Assembly (NCBI RefSeq): GCF_965363235.1
Contig: NC_134846.1
Span: 71,212,724 to 71,276,723, forward strand
DNA: 64,000 bases
DNA from: Mytilus galloprovincialis
Taxonomy: Eukaryota; Mollusca; Bivalvia; Mytilida; Mytilidae
Reading direction: 5' to 3'
A program made the position numbers and the translations under genes. Numbering within the stretch: the first letter of the stretch is position 1; the number at the start of each line of letters is the position of its first letter. This document shows, piece after piece, positions 25,401 to 35,137 of this stretch. The notes under the pieces were generated by a model. It ran no database searches, had not been told where the DNA came from, and was given only the letters and a program-made list of their open reading frames with translations.

Positions 25401-28400
25401 TTTAAGGAAATTTTGCTGTTTTTGTTTATTATCTTGAATATAATTATAGATAGAAATAAACTGTAAACAGCAATAATGTTCAGCAAAGTAAGATCTTCAA
25501 TTAAGTCAATTTGACCAAAATTGTCAATTGACCCCTTAAGGAGTTATTGCCCTTTAAAGACTTTTTTCACAATTTGTTCATCATGTTGACTTACTTTAAA
25601 AAATCTTCTCCTTTGAAACTGCTGTATCAATTTCAGCCAAACTTAGGCTAAATGAGTTTCAGAGTATCTAGTATAAATTTTATATTTTATTTCCTTGTAT
25701 GTCAAGAAACATAGCTCCTATGGCTAAAATAGAACATAGGAGAAAATGATTATTTTTTTTGGCTTTTGAAGAAAATAGGACGATCCAAAAAACATTTAAA
25801 TAAATTGAAAAGCCAAAATAATCATTGATGAGAGATTTAACCAAAAGAATTAAGGTGAGCGATTCAGGCTCTTGAGAGCCTCTTGTTTTTTTTTCTCTTT
25901 TAAAAAGAGATTGAGTCTTATCTTTTTATGACTTTCAAAATATTAGTATTACTTTCTTTTATTTCCTAATACTAGTTGTAAATCGAGAGTGAAAATTTTG
26001 ATTTTGAACTATATAAGTTTTGTACTTTCTTTAGAAAGTGATCATAATTGGCTTAAGTTTATGTTTCATCCTTTTAATGCATTAAAAACGCCATATTCAT
26101 TCCCAATCTCTTGTCAAACATTGTTTTATTTTCGTATTTTTCATTGTTTTCGGCGGCCATTTAATATTTTAGTGTAAACTACTGATCGGACTCGGATCAG
26201 ATATGACAAAAACCCGCATTTTACGATAATAACTACATATATCCACAAATGGCACAGAAGACAGAAAACAATACCTAAAGAGAAAACTAAGCTTTAACAG
26301 ACTATTTATTAGATAACCTTATTAAAAATATATATCATTTTGATAAAAAGAAACAACTGGAACCATGAACCAATATATTTGATAGACATGATAAAGAAAG
26401 TTTTTTAATGTAAATTATATTGCTATATGATACTTTCTCTTTCCTTTTTTTTTTATTATAATAACCAGTGTTTTTTCCTACACATTTAGTGCAATTGTAT
26501 CTGGCCCAAGAGGAAAAAAATAATTCTGGAAGACTGGAACTATAAATGAATATAGAAAACATAAACTGAAAATACTGTTCTCTTGGTTTTAGTTTAATTG
26601 TATTCTCAGTTATGAATTCAACAATATAGATACAAAGAATAGGGTGGAATAGAATATTTTATTCACCAAAAAAGGGCCTATAGCATACAAACAATATAAT
26701 ACATTTTGTAATAAACAATAACGTATATAACATAAAGGAAATAGAGCATTACCACGACGCGACAAATTACATTGAAAAAAATACAATTTATTTTTTACGC
26801 CAAATGTGATGCTATCCAAAATTTCTGGGGAGAACACTGTGTCATATATAAGAAGTAGCATATTTCATTAGTATTATTGGGGTTAGTCAAACTGTATTGT
26901 GTTCTATGATGTGATTTGCTCTTTTAAGATTTATTATGGAAATATCATTTCATGTTCTGTTTCTAACCATATTGTGCATATTGGCTTAACTCTGCTAAAA
27001 CCTTTTTGAAATAAGGCAAAACACAAGTCAATGATATTTTTATATACACTAATGTAAGCAGACTTTTTGGATGCTCAAATTTCTCTGATCGACAAATTTC
27101 TTCAAGAAAATTTTTAGTGGATGTGTTACAGGGTTTTCATTTACCTGTGTAACCAAAGGTGAATGTAGGTCCAGTTATCCTTTTGACCTTTGGTAGGAAA
27201 CTTTTTTCGAAGTTTTCTGTGCCTTTATGAAGTGGAATGATTTAATATTTGGTCAACAACTTAATAATGTTGAGTTGTAGCGAGTAGGCAATTTTTACTG
27301 TTTGTCGATAATTTTACAACACTCATTGTTAAAGGTGAAATCTCAATCATAAAGTTTTTTTTTGCTTCTTCCAAATGGAATGAGTAGTAGCAAGAAAGCA
27401 ATTTTTACATCTACAGTGCACCCATTTCCTGGTTGTCGATAGTTTGAAATTAACCAATACTTTAATCTATTTGACTGGGAATCAAATGTGTCTTTTATAC
27501 ACAACAATTTTAAATTGTACTTCAACTTTACTGTTGATAACTTAATCCAATGTAAAGGCACTATAGTCATGCATACAGCTGGGCCATCGTCTTTGTCAGG
27601 TAATTTTTCAAGACTAAACTCAAAACACTGGTGATGAATTCATATGAGCAGATTTTGTAAAACTTTCTTTTTACATCAAATCACATTGAAAATTTCGTTT
27701 TAATATGACAATTTGTGAGACAAGATAATGTATATATACTTTTTTATATTCTGATGGTGTGCATTGTAGTTGTATCAATAAGCAGCAGAGATTAAAAACT
27801 ATTTATCTTGTAGCAAAATGGGAGAAAACTGATCCACACAGTAACCCTGAGAAGATAGATGATACATTTCCTTTAGCCTTTACTTACTGTAGTGAACCCA
27901 AAGAGGCCTCATTTGGGAAAATTAAGAAATATCTGGTTGAAAATTATCCAAGTGTGAATGCTGAAACCAGGTAATGTACTTTTTAAGGAAAATACAAATA
28001 TGACAGCTTTTTTTCATATTGCATGGGAATAAATGGAGATGCTTGGGATATGCTTAAGATATATAAGAAAAAAAATAACAACACTAACAACCAACAAAAG
28101 ACCTGTAAAATACAATAAAAAATTGATAAAAGAATTTAACAAAAATGGAAGTATAAAAAAAGATGTGGTATGATTGCCAATGAGACTACTATCCACCAAA
28201 GTTAAACTGAAGTGGATGTTAGCAATTAAAGGCAACCATAATTATGGTCTTCAACAGTGAGAAAAACCTGCACCATATAGTTGCCTTTAAAAGGCCCAGG
28301 TATGAAAAGTATGGAACAATTTAATTGAGAACACTAAGGCGAAAGTTATAACATAACCATGTACGAAAAAAAAATATATGAAAGACATGAACCAAAGTCA

Positions 28401-29463
28401 ACCACTGTAGTCAACTTGCCTTTATTGTGTTTTTGTTACAGGCTGAAACCAGCTATTGAGAAAGGAATAGAAAAAGGAATATGGGAACAGTCCTCAGGAA
28501 ACAGTGTTGGTCAGGGATCTTATCGTCTACTGCTGGATGATTTCGATCCAGAATCAAGTATGTTGAATATATAGCAGTAGTTTAAAATTTGTAAAAAAGT
28601 TATTCCATGTATTGTCCCCTGTGCTTCATGCTATTGGATAAGGTAATGGTCTTTCACATTGTCCTTCTGAATCACATCAATACTCGGTAACTGTTTGGCA
28701 TACAGCTATCATACTTAGATTATTGCTATAGTCTCTTCTCCAGTAAGGTAATACAATTTTTGGGGAAAGACGGCTTCAAGCCGTCAATCCCCTATGGGGT
28801 TGACTAGAGTGACATCCCCTCACATCAATCATTTTGTTTTTATAGTGTGGAAAACCCCCCAACAAATCTTACTGAGATTGATGAGAAGGAAACACACAAA
28901 TGAATAGATTGACTTTGAACACTTTTCTACACATTTCCCTTCTGTTTCTAGCAAAATAATCGTATATTGAGCTCTGCTTTACACTATTTACGTTTCTTTT
29001 ACAATACGGAAAAATCAGTATGACAAGATATTCTAAATATATCCAAACTACATTATATTTTATAATGACGTCATTGTTGGAATACCACACTATGCAGAAG
29101 CAGGGATATCCTTCACTTGTTATTTAAATCATTCTCAGAGTTCGTGCACTAATTATAAATTGGTATTTGTTAAATTTTAACATAATTATGTTTGCTGTAG
29201 ATGATTCAAACATCAACATGCAATACTTTAATTTGTAGGTCAACAACTTTCAAAGTAAACAAAGTTCGTGGAGATACATAAGATTGTGGAGAGAAACGAT
29301 TTTTTTCAATTTTTCTGTTTTGTGAATCTTCCTCCAAATCAGGAGCACCTCAATGGATGAGTAATTATCCACTAAAATAAAACTTAAAATGTGACATTTA
29401 CTATATGATAAGTAGTCTTCCATTAAAACTAAATTGTGTGTACCAACAAATAAATCATTTAAT

Positions 29464-29498
<35 letters not shown>

Positions 29499-32400
29499 TT
29501 TGATTTTATAGTTTAAAGTCATAAGAAACCTCAAATTAAAAAAAAATATGCATATGTTTTTTATAACAAAATGGATAGTTTTCATTATACAACTTAAGTA
29601 CATATACTTTTTTCTGAGGAAAACTCTTTAATTTGTCCAAATTTAGAAGAAGTTAACTTATTTATAATTGCTTGCTTCCAGGAAGAAATTCGCCGACATA
29701 TTTTCCGTATGCATAGTGACCTGAGCATAACCCTCCTCGTAAAAATACAGTGATCGCAATACGCATGGATCTCTCATTAAAATAAACAATTATCTGATTG
29801 TACATGTTAAGCACGTACTCAATTCGCATGCTTTTTGTTATTTATTTACTATAAGGTGACAATCAGTAAACTTCGGCTTCAAAACACAGCATTTAATGAG
29901 TAACCATATTTGTTAAATCATTACAGACAGAGAGAAAAAAAATTGACGATTATAAGATATATTTGTGTAAAAAAGGATAAAATCGTGCACAGAAGACTAA
30001 GTTTATGATATATACATGCATTGGTTCAAGAATTGGATAAACATTATTTTTCACCACTCAATCGTTTCATATGACTTTAAACCTATCTATTCTTGAAATT
30101 TACAAATATGTCAAAATGTAGGATCTGGAAACAAGCTTCACACAGTTTACATCAATCATATTATTTTTTATTAGTACCTGTATCCCTGTGATGAGAGTGG
30201 TAACTGGGAACTTTATCAATGGAAATTTAAAACTGAATGGATTTTTCAGTCCTAACTTTCTTAAGAAAAAATTAAAAATCTTAGAGTACTGTCACTAAAA
30301 ATGGAAAATGACCTAGCCTGCAGTTCAGTGGCACACAATTAAGATTTCAGAAAACATTGTAGTTGTTGTTAAATGACAGAATTCAGTTGAATTTTACATA
30401 ATTAACTATCAACTTTAATAGAATGTTTAGATTTAGAAGATGCAGATCTCTTCCATTGATCCAAATTGAATCCTAAACTAAGGAAACAAAATTAGATTAA
30501 ACAACAATTGACTTTAATATTGTCAACCTTTCTACATGTTCTAGCTGTTCTTTTTTTATTCTTTATATGAAGACTATCGAAAGATACCCCCTCCCCCCCC
30601 AAAAAAAGAAACAAGGACCGTCTTTCCCCTCAGAGCTATTCAGCTCTTTGATTATAGAAGCTATTGGACTTATAACAATTTTTTTTTTAGTATTAGAACA
30701 TTATTTTTTTTCATATTACCTGGATTAGTTTGTCATTAAAAATTTCTGATGAATTATGTTAGGCTATGATAAAAGTGCTTCTTCAAAACATTTAAATATT
30801 TTTTGCTATTTTAAGGTAAAACCATAGATGACATGATTTGTCAGGCCATTGTAGCCAGTCATGAACCTAAACAGTCCACAGTTATTAGAATCAAACAGTA
30901 CATCATGGACTATCATCCTGATTTTAATATCGAATCTCGACCACACAAGTTTAAAACTGCCATGGAAAGGGCATTGAAAAATGGTGTAGTAAGGTACGTT
31001 TTCTTGTTTATAAATGACTTTTGTTACTGAAATTGAAATAAAAAAATGTGAAATTAAAAAGGATAATAGGATAACAGGGGACATACTAAAACGATTAGAA
31101 AAAGAAAGATGGACATCACTACGGTCAAAAGAAAAAAAAAGATGGACAATGCCATGGTCAAAAGAAAAGTAAGATGGACAACACAACGGGCAAAAGAAAA
31201 ATTAAATGAACAACATCATGGTAAAAAGAGAAAAAAAAAGATTGACAACAGTGATGTCATTAAAAGCCGGCAGCCGGCGATTTTTGCCAGTTATTGTCCT
31301 TTTCCTGCCGGGTATTTTTGCATGAGTAAAAAAAAATAATAAAGATCAAAAGATAATCAGGTTAATATTAAAAAAATAATTGCTCAGTGTATCAGCTTCC
31401 ACGATTCAAGTCTAGATAAACAAGGATGTAAATCAGTGTTTACCTTTGACTAAATATAGTTCATGTAAATGCAGTCCATTGATTGGTCGTCTATTTAAAG
31501 TCGGAAAGTATTGTATGTTTGCAAGGATAAAAAGAGAGATGTTCCGATGGTCATTATGACCCTGTTCGGTTTTGGCTTCTAGAGAAGGAATAAGCCAAAG
31601 ATGACAATAGCATGTTATGAAAATACATCAGTCAAATAAAAGAAAGTATAATATACAATGTTGTCAAAAATCTGGAATTCACCACCTTTTGTAGTTCACA
31701 TTTCAAAGCCCACGACCACGTGGTGTCCAGAGAATGAAGGTCAATAACGAAATTAGACCACAAATAATTTTTAAAAATATCTTTAGTTCAAAAGGATTTT
31801 AGTTTACTGCTTACTGAACAGTTAACAAATAAGAAAAAAATAAAGGGCATAGCTTCACAACATGTTTGAAATACGTGTACAAGTCTTATTAGAAAAAAGG
31901 GGGTCATTTGTCACTTAAGTACGTACGCAAAATAAATCGTCCAAGATATTTGATAAATTTGATTATTATTAAAAAAAAATTATAATATTTCACCTATTAT
32001 TTACCTATATTCAAGAACAGACTTCCTTAGTAGTCTTACAAAAGACACCTTCCCAACAAAAAAAATCAATATAGATTAACCTTGCCAGGACTGCGGAATC
32101 CCATTTATTTTTTTTTTTTTCAGATGTGATTGAAGTCAACAACAAAAATAAGTCAAAATTTACATTTTCCCTAGCATCTAAATCACTCCCAGGTATGCTC
32201 AGAATGCAGGATTTTTAATCTAAATTTCAAATCTTTTTGGGGAGAGCATACGATATTATAAAATATAGCAACTCTGTAACAGTTTTAACTTTGAAATCGA
32301 AGCTCCAACTGACTACTAGTCAGGGAATATTGTTTTTAATTTTGTAAAAACAATACCAACACTTTTTATATGCCCGTCTTTTAGACGGGACGTATTATGG

Positions 32401-35137
32401 TATACCGTTGTCCGTCCGTCGTCCACACTTCGGACAATAACTCAAAAACACTTTCACCAATTTCCATGAAACTTAAGTGAATTGTTTATATCTATTGACG
32501 TAAGCTCCCTTTCGTTTTTTTTTTTTTTTAATTTCAGATTTTAAGTTTTGGATTTATGGGGCTTTATTCATAAAAAAGGGGGGATTTTCAACACTTCGGA
32601 CAATAACTCAAAAAGGCTTTCACCAATGTCCATGAAACTTTGGTGAATTGTTTATATCTATTGATGTAAGCTCCCTTTCAATTTTTATAAATTTCAGATT
32701 TTAAGTTTTGGATTAATGGGGCTTTATTCATAAAAAAGGGGGATTTTTAACACTTCGGACAATAACTCAAAAAGGCTTTCACCAATGTCCATGAAACTTT
32801 GGTGAATTGTTTACATCTATTAATGTAAGCTCCCTTTCAATTTTTATAAATTTCAAATTTTAAGTTTTGGATTTATGGGGCTTTATTCATAAAAAAAGGG
32901 GGATTTTTAACACTTCGGACAATAACTCAAAAAGGCTTTCACCAATGTCCATGAAACTTTGGTGAATTGTTTATATCTATTGATGTAACAAATAATACTT
33001 AATAAAATCTGATGAAAACATAAAATTTGTAAAATCTTTTGTTCAATTTAAAACATTAAATTTCTTGTAAAAAATAGGTTCCATGAATGTCATACGTTTG
33101 TACTATTATTGAATGGTTGCAAGGATGAAAGCACATTAGCAGTCCCAGAGATACTGACTGTTCCCTGAGGCATATATCATTTTATGATAACATTTTTACT
33201 ATCTAAGCTATGGATAAAAATCAAATACTGTTTTTGCATATAGGATGTTTTACTCTTGTTAAAATTGGTTGCAATTGAAATCACAAATGATACCTTAGCA
33301 TTGCAGCTTTTTTATAGAGTTCGGTTTCGGTGGAAGGGTTGAGCGCAATAAAAAATGTTATAAAACATAACTAGCCTACAATAGCACATAATAAGTGAAC
33401 AAGTGACAACATGAAAATCCTAACATGTGACTAAATATTCCTTAAATGTTAAAGGGTGTCATTTTATGAAAAAAATAAGGAAATCAAGTCTCCTAAACAT
33501 TTATCAATATGATCATCTTGTGAATATTCTAAACAATAAAAAGGTAATAATCATTATCCACCATATTAAGCACCATTTGAACAACTTTTGCATACATCTT
33601 TGTATAATTTAGTATGGATTCCTTACTGTGTTCAACAGAATCTAACTATGAGCAATATACCCCAAGAAAATTACCTTCTTTCAAACTACTATAAAATTTG
33701 GAAATCAGCCATAGAATTACTAAAACCCATAATCATATATCACTTTCCTTATATTGCATTGAAGACTTCTATGTTATATGCCAATGTTAATGATATTTGT
33801 TTTTTATGCCCCACCTACGATAGTAGAGGGGCATTATGTTTTCTGGTCTGTACCTCCGTTCGTCCGTCCGCTTCAGGTTAAAGTTTTTGGTCAAGGTAGT
33901 TTTAGAAGAAGTTGAAGTCCAATCAACTTGAAACTTAGTACACTTGTTCCCCATGATATGATCTTTCTAATTTTAATGCCAAATTATAGTTTTGACCCCA
34001 ATTTCATGGTCCACTGAACATAGAAAATGATAGTGCAAAGTTCAGGTTAAAGTTTTTGGTCAAGGTAGTTTTTGATGAAGTTAAAGTTACATCAACTTGA
34101 AACTTAGTACACATGTTCCCTATGATATGATCTTTCTAATTTTAATTTCAAATTAAAGTTTTGACCCCAATTTCACGGTCCACTGAACATAGAAAATGAT
34201 AGTGTGAGTGACACATTCTTGTTATGCTAAATATTGAAAAGCTGAACTAGGTTTAATCATCAGTGTCTTCTTCACTGTAATCACTGTCCTCATCATCAGA
34301 AAAATCCTCATTTTCATTCTCAGAAGAGGCCTCCTCATCATCAATGAAATCCTTACTTTCATCACCTACTTCCTCATTTAGATCATAACTTTCAGTAGTC
34401 ACTTTCACCATCTTCACTTTCCCTGTTATCTTCTTGCTGCTCCTCATTGTCATTGTAGTCTTTTTTGCCATTTTTATACGCCCGTCGTCTTTCAAACAAC
34501 GGGCGTATCATGCGCTAAAGCGCAGCCCTTTATTTAATATAATGTCAGAATTACAATTTTCATTTAAAACTAAATAATTCAAGTGATTATTCAAACCAGA
34601 GACAATATGTTTCTATTCAAACTAAGATCTTTGGATTCTTTCAGTTCAAAAATATTTACCAGCAGTCAACCAACAGGAAAATGCACAGAAATGTATATTG
34701 GTCCATCAAGATGATTAATGATGTTTTTACATGTACAGAAAATTTACCCATCATGTTGCTAATTTTAGTTAATCATTTACATTATCTTCAGTAAAAAATG
34801 ATGTTTTCAGAGGTCTGAATAAGGGTCTAGGATACCCCCAGAATGCAGGATTTTGCACCATTTTTAAAAAAAATCAGACCCCCCTTTTAATTACAAGTTA
34901 TGTATGCTTTGAAGATCAGCACATTCATTATTGTTTATTTTCAATTATTTCAGGCAAATAACAGGAATTGGAATGAGTGGTACATTCCAGCTTGCAAAAC
35001 CATTTATTCCTCCTCCTAGAACACTAGCAGGGGTAGAAGATCTGACTGAAGAATGGATTGGAGATGAAGGAGTCTCAGGCGAGAATTATGTGGTTCGTAA
35101 AACAAAGTCAGGACGATATGCAGGAAGACAGGCCTGA
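16480..35137 (+). CDS. HP1BP3: Heterochromatin protein 1-binding protein 3-like (three H15 domains), complete
   Basis: Coding starts at ATG 16486, six bases inside an exon whose acceptor ends at 16479, so a 5' untranslated exon lies upstream. Exons: 16480-16721, 18146-18272, 18915-19085, 20481-20612, 21222-21338, 22202-22418, 27814-27970, 28442-28557, 30816-30993, 34954-35137 (TGA). All phases join, giving 544 codons, close to vertebrate HP1BP3. The protein is a linker-histone relative that binds nucleosomes and HP1 and compacts chromatin in the nucleus. Lys/Glu-rich N-terminus (about 1-80). H15-1 (about 164-235) carries LQALERGVYYGRIELVKG. A Lys/Glu linker follows (about 240-335, with KKKKKKR nuclear-signal-like runs). 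H15-2 (about 345-420) has FPLAFTYCSEPKEASFGKIK. H15-3 (about 428-500) has EPKQSTVIRIKQYIMDYHP and QITGIGMSGTFQLAKPF. The C-tail after H15-3 is short and lacks the long acidic/basic tail of the vertebrate protein. Intron 3 looks U12-type. Confidence 0.93.
17009..18050. mobile_element. hAT non-autonomous element, perfect 8-bp target duplication
   Basis: Ends are CAGGGTTGGCAAAAACCCGG (left) and, in reverse complement, CAGGGTTGGCAAAGTATTAC (right). TGTACATT lies directly outside both ends (17001-17008 and 18051-18058), an exact 8-bp duplication. Subterminal regions are full of 'tactgggtaa', 'attgcccag' and 'cccgggaa' copies. No transposase. It sits in HP1BP3 intron 1. Confidence 0.9.
19105..20110. 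repeat. Degenerate ~50-bp tandem repeat, interrupted
   Basis: Units such as 'gcaaacacacttacaatcat' followed by 'agatta..aaa..tatcagcat' recur at about 19105-19335 and 19985-20110. The block starts about 20 bases after the HP1BP3 exon 3 donor. A different, SINE-like segment separates the two parts. Confidence 0.6.
19355..19980 (+). mobile_element. SINE-like segment with tRNA-type promoter boxes
   Basis: TGGCCCAATGG (19366-19376) resembles an RNA polymerase III A box, and AGTTTGAATCC about 50 bases downstream resembles a B box with two mismatches. The downstream body contains 'actccagattcctccaccaa', a motif I associate with bivalve dispersed repeats. The segment splits a tandem array. No clear tail or target duplication. 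Tentative. Confidence 0.4.
21477..21655. mobile_element. MITE of the CTGTGGATTCATT family, copy 1
   Basis: The left end CTGTGGATTCATTTATTTTC and the right end (reverse complement CTGTGGATTTATTATTATTC) form terminal inverted repeats. Just inside are 'ggataccaatttt' and 'aaattggttt'. A second copy with the same ends lies at 40285-40492. Superfamily not determined. In HP1BP3 intron 5. Confidence 0.75.
22590..23557. mobile_element. Nested hAT-type element, CAGGGGC(A/G)TAGCTA ends
   Basis: Left end CAGGGGCATAGCTAGGTA; right end in reverse complement CAGGGGCGTAGCTACCTA. GTTTT lies directly outside both ends (22585-22589 and 23558-23562). It interrupts the left terminus of the outer element after its first 23 bases. 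Removing it rejoins CCAGGCCGTTTT with AGCGTCGCGG. About 970 bp, non-coding. Confidence 0.82.
23579..23660. repeat. 20-bp subterminal tandem repeats
   Basis: 'acgctataataat..ccgcg' starts at 23579, 23601, 23621 and 23641 (spacing 22, 20, 20). The repeats lie just inside the left end of the outer hAT-like element and are preceded by the near-palindrome GCGTCGCGGTACCACGACGC. Their position suggests transposase-binding sites. Confidence 0.7.
23988..25887 (+). repeat. Hairpin element family F1, copy 2 (3 units plus a diverged one)
   Basis: The 5' hairpin is GCTCACCTGTCCCGAAGGG with its ACAAGTGAGC arm (23988-24018). A GTC/TGTCGTC microsatellite follows (about 24027-24087), then units starting at 'tctcctctgaaac' at 24106, 24607 and 25109 (501-502 bp apart) and a diverged unit near 25607. 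The 3' end is 'aaggtgagcg' then AGGCTCTTGAGAGCCT at about 25867-25882. Compared with the other copies, the 5' stem has G-C replaced by T-A on both arms. Confidence 0.88.
28150..28345. repeat. Dispersed repeat with 'tgattgccaatgagac' motif
   Basis: The block 'agatgtggtatgattgcca' followed by 'atgagac', with a downstream 'aaggc..cc..tatgaaaa' block, is shared with 42205-42470. A relative in the opposite sense occurs at about 42965-43005. Likely part of a dispersed retroelement or MITE; no coding potential. In HP1BP3 intron 7. Confidence 0.6.
28762..30647. mobile_element. Element with terminal hairpins and GGGGAAAGACGG inverted ends
   Basis: GGGGAAAGACGG at 28762 is repeated inverted as CCGTCTTTCCCC at 30618-30629. 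The left end carries the perfect hairpin GACGGCTTCAAGCCGTC (28769-28785). Next to the right end is AGAGCTATTCAGCTCT (30632-30647). The interior is AT-rich with a long poly(A) run at 29467-29497 and no gene. Short inverted ends plus end hairpins recall Helentron-type elements. In HP1BP3 intron 8. Confidence 0.5.
31099..31255. repeat. Degenerate ~38-bp purine-rich tandem repeat
   Basis: Four to five units of the form 'agatggacaac.c.atggtca' followed by 'aaagaaaaa'. It lies about 100 bases after the HP1BP3 exon 9 donor. Confidence 0.6.
31256..32366. other. HP1BP3 intron 9 sequence without recognised features
   Basis: AT-rich with several poly(A)/(T) runs. A GC-rich spot 'gccggcagccggcga' occurs at 31266. 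No exon or clear element end seen. Confidence 0.4.
32367..33000 (+). repeat. Hairpin element family F2 (about 160-bp units)
   Basis: A T-run, then hairpin GCCCGTCTTTTAGACGGG (32372-32389), then a GTCCGTCCGTCGTCC microsatellite (about 32410-32424). Head-to-tail units start 'cacttcggacaataactca' at 32426, 32592, 32751 and 32911 (166, 159 and 160 bp apart). The last unit is truncated near 32990. Same layout as F1 with unrelated sequence. Confidence 0.8.
33806..34225 (+). repeat. Hairpin element family F3, copy 1 (about 169-bp units)
   Basis: A T-run, then a hairpin with arms ATGCCCCACCTAC and GTAGAGGGGCAT (33806-33834), then a CGTTCGTCCGTCCG microsatellite. Two units start 'aggttaaagtttttggtcaa' at 33875 and 34044. 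It ends with 'gacacattcttg', also seen at the end of copy 2 (37889-38155). In HP1BP3 intron 9. Confidence 0.8.
34253..34495 (-). other. Acidic low-complexity reading frame beside a hairpin terminus
   Basis: An 80-codon minus-strand frame. After a short Lys/Thr/Met-rich start it becomes Asp/Glu/Ser-rich (for example DDEEASSENENEDFSDDEDS) to its stop. Its first codons overlap the hairpin at about 34473-34504 (arms ATACGCCCGT and ACGGGCGTAT), followed by the palindrome TGCGCTAAAGCGCA (34514-34527). That hairpin looks like the 5' terminus of another F2-like family, but here no microsatellite follows. It could be a captured gene fragment or a low-complexity accident. I assign no function. Confidence 0.3.

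Larger units (their letters stand above)
22567..26839. mobile_element. Outer hAT-like element in HP1BP3 intron 6 (about 4.3 kb, host of nested insertions)
   Basis: Perfect 15-bp inverted ends: CAGTGTTCTCCCCAG at 22567 and its reverse complement ending at 26839. TGTCATA lies directly outside both (22560-22566 and 26840-26846). Inside each end is a 'cgtcg' subterminal motif region: left 'gcgtcgcggtaccacgacgc', right 'accacgacgcgaca'. The left end is interrupted by the element at 22590-23557, and the body carries an F1 hairpin element (23988-25887). No transposase frame is visible. Confidence 0.78.

Noticed and set aside
29460..29500. Long poly(A) run as the tail of a processed retrocopy
   Set aside because: No coding or 3' untranslated sequence with gene similarity precedes it on either strand, and no flanking duplication was seen.
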